Shown in pieces: positions 60,208 through 64,000 of a DNA stretch of 64,000 bases (position 1 is its first letter; each line of letters opens with the position of its first letter). Under the pieces are notes generated by a model. That model did no database searches, had not been told where the DNA came from, and worked only from the letters and a program-made list of their open reading frames with translations. The stretch lies in contig CANSKO010000010.1 of assembly GCA_947647505.1 (NCBI GenBank), positions 1 to 64,000 on the forward strand, written 5' to 3'. Source of the DNA: an uncultured Roseburia sp. (GTDB taxonomy: Bacteria > Bacillota > Clostridia > Lachnospirales > Lachnospiraceae). The position numbers and the translations under genes were made by a program.

Positions 60208-61344
60208 CTATCGATCTATTTTTCGAAACTCGTTGAAATCCTTTGCAATTTCCCGAAAGCACCATAAAATCGTATCAAACGCCCCCGCCTGATAAATATG
60301 AATCAAAAGCATGCCAAGCGGAATTGCGACAATCATGCCGACCACGCCGGAAAACTGATAGCCCAGGTACATGAAGAACAATGTGGCAAACGTATTCATT
60401 CCAACCGACTGCCCGATCATCCTGGGCTGGATCAGCTGATGCACCAGAAGCGCCACAACATACAGTATCATCATGCCCGCCGCCGTCATATAATTGCCGG
60501 AAAAAAATTTAATCGCCGCCCACGGCATAAGAACGGTTCCTGTGCCAAATACGGGAAGCATATCCACAAATGCAATGCCAAATCCAATCAGCCAGGCATA
60601 ATTTACCTTCAAAAGCATCAGGCCAATCGTGATTACCACGTAAATCACGCCCATAATTTTAAACTGCGCCTGAAAATAACCGCCGACCGCCCGAATCACC
60701 TGCCCATACATCTGCATTGTTTTTTCCTGAAACGATTCCGGCAAATTCCTTTTGAGCCGCTCTGCCAGCTTATCTCTGTCCGCAATAAAAAAATACGTGG
60801 CCAGAAATCCCATGATTCCGCTGACGAGAAGGTTGGGAAGGCTTTTTGCAAAACCGCTGATCGCATTGACGGTAACGCCGTCCTCGCCGGCTACCATGCC
60901 GCTTAACGTCTCTGCAATCTGATCTCCGATCTGCTCAAACTGAATATCCTGAAACAGCGGAATCTTTCGCATCACGCCCTGCACGCGTTCCATCGCCTCA
61001 AGAATCTCCACTTCCGCATTTTCAAACATCGTCGGCATATACTCCATAAACCCACGGATGCCCACAATCAGCGCAATCCCAATCCCATAGCACAAAAGCA
61101 CGACCGCTCCAATGACAAGCACAATAATCAGAACCGTGCCATATTTTCGTTTGATTTTAATCCGTTTTTCCAGAAAGCGCACCACCGGATTGGCAATCAA
61201 AGACAAAATAAATCCAACCACAAATGGCATAAAAAACACCACGACGCGCGGAACAATGAAAATCAGAATCAAAAGCAGCGTCAGCGCCCATGCAAGATTG
61301 CAGAATATTTTCAGATATTTCGTTGACTGTTTCATTTCCAGCAT
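60208..61344 (-). CDS. AI-2E family (PerM-type) membrane transporter
   Basis: A 378-residue membrane protein: N-terminal pairs of helices (FMPFVVGFILSLIANPVVRFLEKRIK), a long amphipathic section, and a C-terminal block LVHQLIQPRMIGQSVGMNTFATLFFMYLGYQFSGVVGMIVAIPLG, the family hallmark. The family was named after AI-2 export, but members also act as Na+/H+ antiporters. AGGAAG precedes the ATG. First gene of the run ending in the patatin gene. Confidence 0.93.
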   Translation of the reverse strand: MLEMKQSTKYLKIFCNLAWALTLLLILIFIVPRVVVFFMPFVVGFILSLIANPVVRFLEKRIKIKRKYGTVLIIVLVIGAVVLLCYGIGIALIVGIRGFMEYMPTMFENAEVEILEAMERVQGVMRKIPLFQDIQFEQIGDQIAETLSGMVAGEDGVTVNAISGFAKSLPNLLVSGIMGFLATYFFIADRDKLAERLKRNLPESFQEKTMQMYGQVIRAVGGYFQAQFKIMGVIYVVITIGLMLLKVNYAWLIGFGIAFVDMLPVFGTGTVLMPWAAIKFFSGNYMTAAGMMILYVVALLVHQLIQPRMIGQSVGMNTFATLFFMYLGYQFSGVVGMIVAIPLGMLLIHIYQAGAFDTILWCFREIAKDFNEFRKIDR

Positions 61345-61477
61345 CCACTTCCTTTCCGCTCTATTCTATCTCTGTCCCTTTTCCCTGTCAATTCTTTCTT
61401 ATTTCCATTCCGCGCGCATCCAGGGAAGCGTCTGCCCTCCACTTACCTCCCAATTTCAACCACTTGCCGCTTCCCTG

Positions 61478-61506
61478 TTTACAATCCTTTCGTTTTTCGA
61501 TACGAT
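61478..61506 (+). promoter_or_regulatory. promoter of the LytTR-LiaF-like pair
   Basis: TTTACA (61478-61483), 17-base spacer, TACGAT (61501-61506). The start near 61513 leaves only about 16 bases before the ATG, with AAGGGAG between them. Confidence 0.6.
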
Positions 61507-61528
61507 AATCCCGTAAGGGAGTGCCAAC

Positions 61529-61990
61529 ATGAAAATAAGCATTGAATTTGACGCATCACGCACCGAAGAAGAAATCATCATCCGCTGCAATCGCCTGACC
61601 GAGGAAATCCTTCGGTTACAGGCGGCCATTTCTGACCTTGCGCCCGGCGTTCGGAAGTTTGTCTGCTATCAGGATGACAAAGAATACTATATTCCGCTCG
61701 ATGAAATTCTTTTTTTCGAAACGGAATCCGGCCATATCCGCGCCCATACCAGACATCAGGTGTATAAGACCAGACTTCGGCTTTATGAGCTGGAAGAGCT
61801 GCTTCCCGGCTCTTTTATGCGGGTTTCCAAATCCACGATTCTGAATACGGACCATATCTATTCGATCACAAAGGATCTGACCGCGTCAAGCATTGTCGAA
61901 TTTCAGGGCACGCATAAGCAGGTTTACGTATCCCGTTATTACTACAAGCCGCTAAAATTCAAATTAGAAGAAAAGAGGAATGCATTATGA
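61529..61990 (+). CDS. LytTR-domain DNA-binding regulator
   Basis: A 153-residue protein: a short helical N-terminus, then a LytTR DNA-binding domain (YYIPLDEILFFETESGHIRAHT, SFMRVSKSTILNTDHIYSI). It has no receiver domain, so it is not a classical response regulator. The next gene's ATG overlaps its stop (ATGA at 61987-61990), a LytTR regulator coupled to a membrane protein. In related LytTR regulatory systems the membrane protein restrains the regulator. Confidence 0.92.
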   Translation: MKISIEFDASRTEEEIIIRCNRLTEEILRLQAAISDLAPGVRKFVCYQDDKEYYIPLDEILFFETESGHIRAHTRHQVYKTRLRLYELEELLPGSFMRVSKSTILNTDHIYSITKDLTASSIVEFQGTHKQVYVSRYYYKPLKFKLEEKRNAL

Positions 61991-62688
61991 AAAACCAAAA
62001 CAGATTATGGGGACTTGTCTTTCTCCTGGCAGCCGTTGTCATATTGCTGCGTAACTTCGGCTTCTTTTATGACTTCAATCTGACGAAGCTTCTGTTTGCC
62101 GCGCTCTTAGTCTGCTGCATGGTAAAAAGCCTTCATCCCCTCAACTTTTATGGCATTTTAATCCCCGCCGCGTTAATCGGCATTTTGTATGACGATCTGC
62201 TGCACATTACGATGCTGACGCCGTTTCCGCTTCTGGCGGCCGCCGTTTCCGCAAGCATTGGGCTTTCGTTTCTGTTCCCAACGCAGTCTGCGTATAAACA
62301 GGCCGTCGATTTCAACGGTTCTTCGGGCAGCCATACAACACGCAGCAACGAATCCAGCATCCACTTTCAGGTATCGTTTGCCGGAGCGACAAAATATATC
62401 GACGCCGATGATTTTAAGCAGGCCTGGTTCAAATGCACGTTTGGTTCCCTGAAAGCGTACTTTGACCATGCAAAAATCAACGGAGATTCGGCCGAAATTT
62501 ATGTGGATAACGCATTTGGCGACACTTCCTTATTCCTGCCCAAAGAATGGAACGTCCATATTACGGTCTCTACCACATTTGCCGACGTCGAAGAAATCCA
62601 CAAACCGCCCGTCCCCTTTGACGGCGCGCCCCTCGTCTCCATACAAGGCTCCATCCGGTTTGGCGACTGTAAAATTTATTACATCTGA
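61987..62688 (+). CDS. LiaF-like membrane protein
   Basis: A 233-residue protein with four N-terminal membrane helices (WGLVFLLAAVVILLRNFGFF, and so on) and a C-terminal LiaF/DUF2154-type beta domain (FKCTFGSLKAYFDHAKINGDSAEIYVDNAFGDTSLFLPKEWNV). LiaF proteins sense envelope stress by restraining a partner. Here the partner is presumably the LytTR protein encoded upstream, whose stop overlaps this start. Followed by a strong terminator. Confidence 0.88.
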   Translation: MKNQNRLWGLVFLLAAVVILLRNFGFFYDFNLTKLLFAALLVCCMVKSLHPLNFYGILIPAALIGILYDDLLHITMLTPFPLLAAAVSASIGLSFLFPTQSAYKQAVDFNGSSGSHTTRSNESSIHFQVSFAGATKYIDADDFKQAWFKCTFGSLKAYFDHAKINGDSAEIYVDNAFGDTSLFLPKEWNVHITVSTTFADVEEIHKPPVPFDGAPLVSIQGSIRFGDCKIYYI

Positions 62689-62734
62689 CTGCACAGACAA
62701 ACAGCTCCTTCTCCGGATGGATGCATCACAGCAA

Positions 62735-62770
62735 AAAGGCGCGAAACAAATCGATTTGTTTCGCGCCTTT
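62735..62770. terminator. perfect palindromic bidirectional terminator
   Basis: A 36-base perfect palindrome (arms AAAGGCGCGAAACAAA and complement, centre TCGA) with A- and T-runs at both ends. It ends the LytTR-LiaF transcript and the tRNA-Leu transcript, whose 3' end is 2 bases away. Confidence 0.9.
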
Positions 62771-62772
62771 TA

Positions 62773-62856
62773 TGCCGGCGATGGGACTTGAACCCATACG
62801 ACGTTGCCGCCAACAGATTTTGAGTCTGCCTCGTCTGCCAATTCCGACACGCCGGC
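62773..62856 (-). tRNA. tRNA-Leu (anticodon CAA)
   Basis: An 84-base class II tRNA: acceptor stem GCCGGCG with CGCCGGC and discriminator A, anticodon stem CAGA/TCTG around CTCAAAA with anticodon CAA, a long variable arm (TGGCGGCAACGTCG) and T-loop GGGTTCAAGTCCC. CCA is not encoded. The long variable arm and anticodon give leucine, reading UUG. Confidence 0.95.
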
Positions 62857-62886
62857 GTATCTGTCCGTTTGAACCGGACAAATAGT

Positions 62887-62915
62887 ATGCTACCATATTA
62901 CGGCAGAAATTACAA
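62887..62915 (-). promoter_or_regulatory. possible promoter of tRNA-Leu
   Basis: TTGTAA (62915-62910), 17-base spacer, TAGCAT (62892-62887), overlapping the stop of lysA. Start would be near 62880, about 24 bases before the mature tRNA. The -10 is poor, so read-through from lysA is an alternative. Confidence 0.4.
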
Positions 62916-64000
62916 GCTTTTTTTCATATTTTTGCATTGATCCAATATATCAAAACAGTCAAACGTCGCAAAATAATCCTGCGGCGTCTCTGCCCGCCGA
63001 ATCAGCTGAAAGCTTCCGTCTTCTTTCAAAAGGATTTCCGCCGATCTCAGCTTTCCATTATAATTGTATCCCATCGCAAAGCCATGCGCGCCCGTATCGT
63101 GAATGACAAGCAAATCGCCTTTTTCAATTTCAGGCAGCATGCGGTCAACCGCAAATTTATCGTTGTTTTCACAGAGCGAGCCTGTCACGTCGTATTTATG
63201 ATCGCAGACCGTATTATCTTTTCCCATCACCGTGATATGGTGATATGCGCCATACATCGCCGGACGCATCAGATTGACTGCACAGGCGTCTACGCCAATA
63301 TATTCTTTGTACGTATGCTTCTCATGCATGGCCCTTGTGACAAGATGCCCGTAAGGGCCCATCATAAAGCGGCCCATTTCCGTATAGATCGCCACATCTG
63401 AAAGCCCCGCCGGAACAAGCGTCTCCTCATAAGCCTTTCGCACGCCCTCGCCGATTTCAAAAATGTCATTTGGCTTCTCATCCGGCGAATAGGGAATGCC
63501 GACGCCGCCGGAAAGATTGATAAAGCGGATGTCGCATCCGGTCGCTTCTTTTAACTCCACAACCGTCTCAAACAATAATTTTGCCAGAATCGGATAATAT
63601 TCGTTCGTAATCGTATTGCTGGCCAAAAATGCATGCACGCCAAAATATTTCGCGCCTTTTTCTTTTAGAATGCGAAAGCCGTCAAACAGCTGCTCTTTCG
63701 TAAAGCCATATTTTGCATCGCCCGGATTGTCCATAATGCTGTTGCTGATTTTAAATACTCCGCCCGGATTAAACCGGCAGCTGATCGTCTCCGGAATGCC
63801 GCCTGTCGTCTGTTCCAGAAATTCGATATGCGTAAAATCATCCAGATTGATGATCGCTCCAAGCCTGCTGGCATAGACAAACTCCTCCGCCGGCGTGTCG
63901 TTGGAAGAAAACATGATCTGTTCGCCGGAAAATCCCAGCGCGTCAGACAGCATCAGCTCTGTCATTGAGGAACAGTCCACGCCGCAGCCGCACTCTTTTA
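62910..64000 (-). CDS. lysA: diaminopimelate decarboxylase, 5' end off the window
   Basis: LysA decarboxylates meso-diaminopimelate to lysine. The frame stays open to the right edge, so the N-terminus, including the PLP Lys, is missing; about 363 residues are present. It is a fold-type III PLP enzyme: CGCGVDCSSMTEL at the edge, SNDTPAEEF, SCRFNPGG, KYGFTKEQLF, FGVHAFLASNT, NLSGGVGIPYSPDE and a C-terminal TGSLCENNDKFA with the Cys-Glu of the active site shared between subunits. The related carboxynorspermidine decarboxylase is an alternative, but the SLCE motif and context (dapF, dapL in the window) favour LysA. Confidence 0.88.
   Translation of the reverse strand, partial: KECGCGVDCSSMTELMLSDALGFSGEQIMFSSNDTPAEEFVYASRLGAIINLDDFTHIEFLEQTTGGIPETISCRFNPGGVFKISNSIMDNPGDAKYGFTKEQLFDGFRILKEKGAKYFGVHAFLASNTITNEYYPILAKLLFETVVELKEATGCDIRFINLSGGVGIPYSPDEKPNDIFEIGEGVRKAYEETLVPAGLSDVAIYTEMGRFMMGPYGHLVTRAMHEKHTYKEYIGVDACAVNLMRPAMYGAYHHITVMGKDNTVCDHKYDVTGSLCENNDKFAVDRMLPEIEKGDLLVIHDTGAHGFAMGYNYNGKLRSAEILLKEDGSFQLIRRAETPQDYFATFDCFDILDQCKNMKKSL

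Noticed and set aside
62857-62880. Hairpin GTCCG...CGGAC between tRNA-Leu and lysA as a lysA terminator
   Set aside because: The stem is only five to six bases and is not followed by a T-run on the minus strand.

Overview
The window looks like a piece of the chromosome of a spore-forming, gut-type member of the Clostridia, most likely Lachnospiraceae (inference). Sporulation and germination genes (spoIIP, gpr, spoVAD, spoVAE), the LL-diaminopimelate aminotransferase route to lysine, AT-rich sigma-A promoters with 17-base spacers, strong GGAGG ribosome sites and large modular secreted proteins for mucin and glycan handling all point that way. No plasmid, phage or CRISPR signature is visible. 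The only mobile-looking DNA is a small decayed island at about 18.5-20.7 kb.

Layout. 1-3.9 kb: the 5' part of a giant secreted protein with FIVAR repeats, cut by the left edge. 4.1-7.3 kb: spoIIP, an intergenic composite repeat, gpr, and rpsT with a TTG start. 7.4-12.9 kb: a four-gene minus-strand operon encoding a BspA-like leucine-rich-repeat protein, a DUF2201/VWA protein, a MoxR-type AAA ATPase and an ABC-class ATPase. It has its own promoter and terminator and is the best candidate here for an uncharacterised system. 13.1-18.5 kb: a paired set of unknown proteins (likely DUF6323/DUF6179), a MATE exporter, a TVP38-type membrane protein, a lipoprotein nuclease, an unknown small protein and a YbaK/EbsC deacylase. 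18.5-20.7 kb: a frameshifted large serine recombinase, small ORFs and a JAMM-domain protein. 20.8-23.7 kb: operon dapF-dapL-nfo.

23.8-36.3 kb is dominated by secreted or surface proteins: a 923-residue Fn3-like protein divergent from an XRE regulator, a 1464-residue M60 (mucin-type) peptidase with carbohydrate-binding modules, and a Big_2 Ig-repeat protein. Among them sit an O-antigen-ligase-like membrane protein and an orphan HisA of the eukaryotic HIS6 type. 36.5-40.7 kb: guaB, a PAP2 phosphatase, a small lipoprotein with a forespore-type promoter, and spoVAD-spoVAE. 40.8-45.8 kb: a 1624-residue secreted GH2 glycosidase with CBM32-like, cohesin-like, FIVAR and leucine-rich-repeat modules.

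45.8-64 kb is mostly housekeeping: ACT protein, DUF711/PFL protein and ilvE; SPFH protein plus a ribbon-helix-helix protein; an overlapping HxlR-LysR regulator pair; an XPD-type helicase fused to a PD-(D/E)XK nuclease domain; an HPr-like protein without the catalytic His motif; an LTA-synthase-like sulfatase-fold protein; a zinc-dependent phospholipase C family protein; a probable five-gene operon (AI-2E exporter, EamA transporter, NfeD, soluble mini-MCP, patatin); a LytTR regulator coupled to a LiaF-like membrane protein; tRNA-Leu(CAA); and the 3' part of lysA, cut by the right edge.

Functionally, three themes recur: extracellular glycan and mucin handling (four very large secreted proteins), sporulation, and envelope lipid or polymer metabolism. 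All calls come from reading the sequence alone; no database search was possible.
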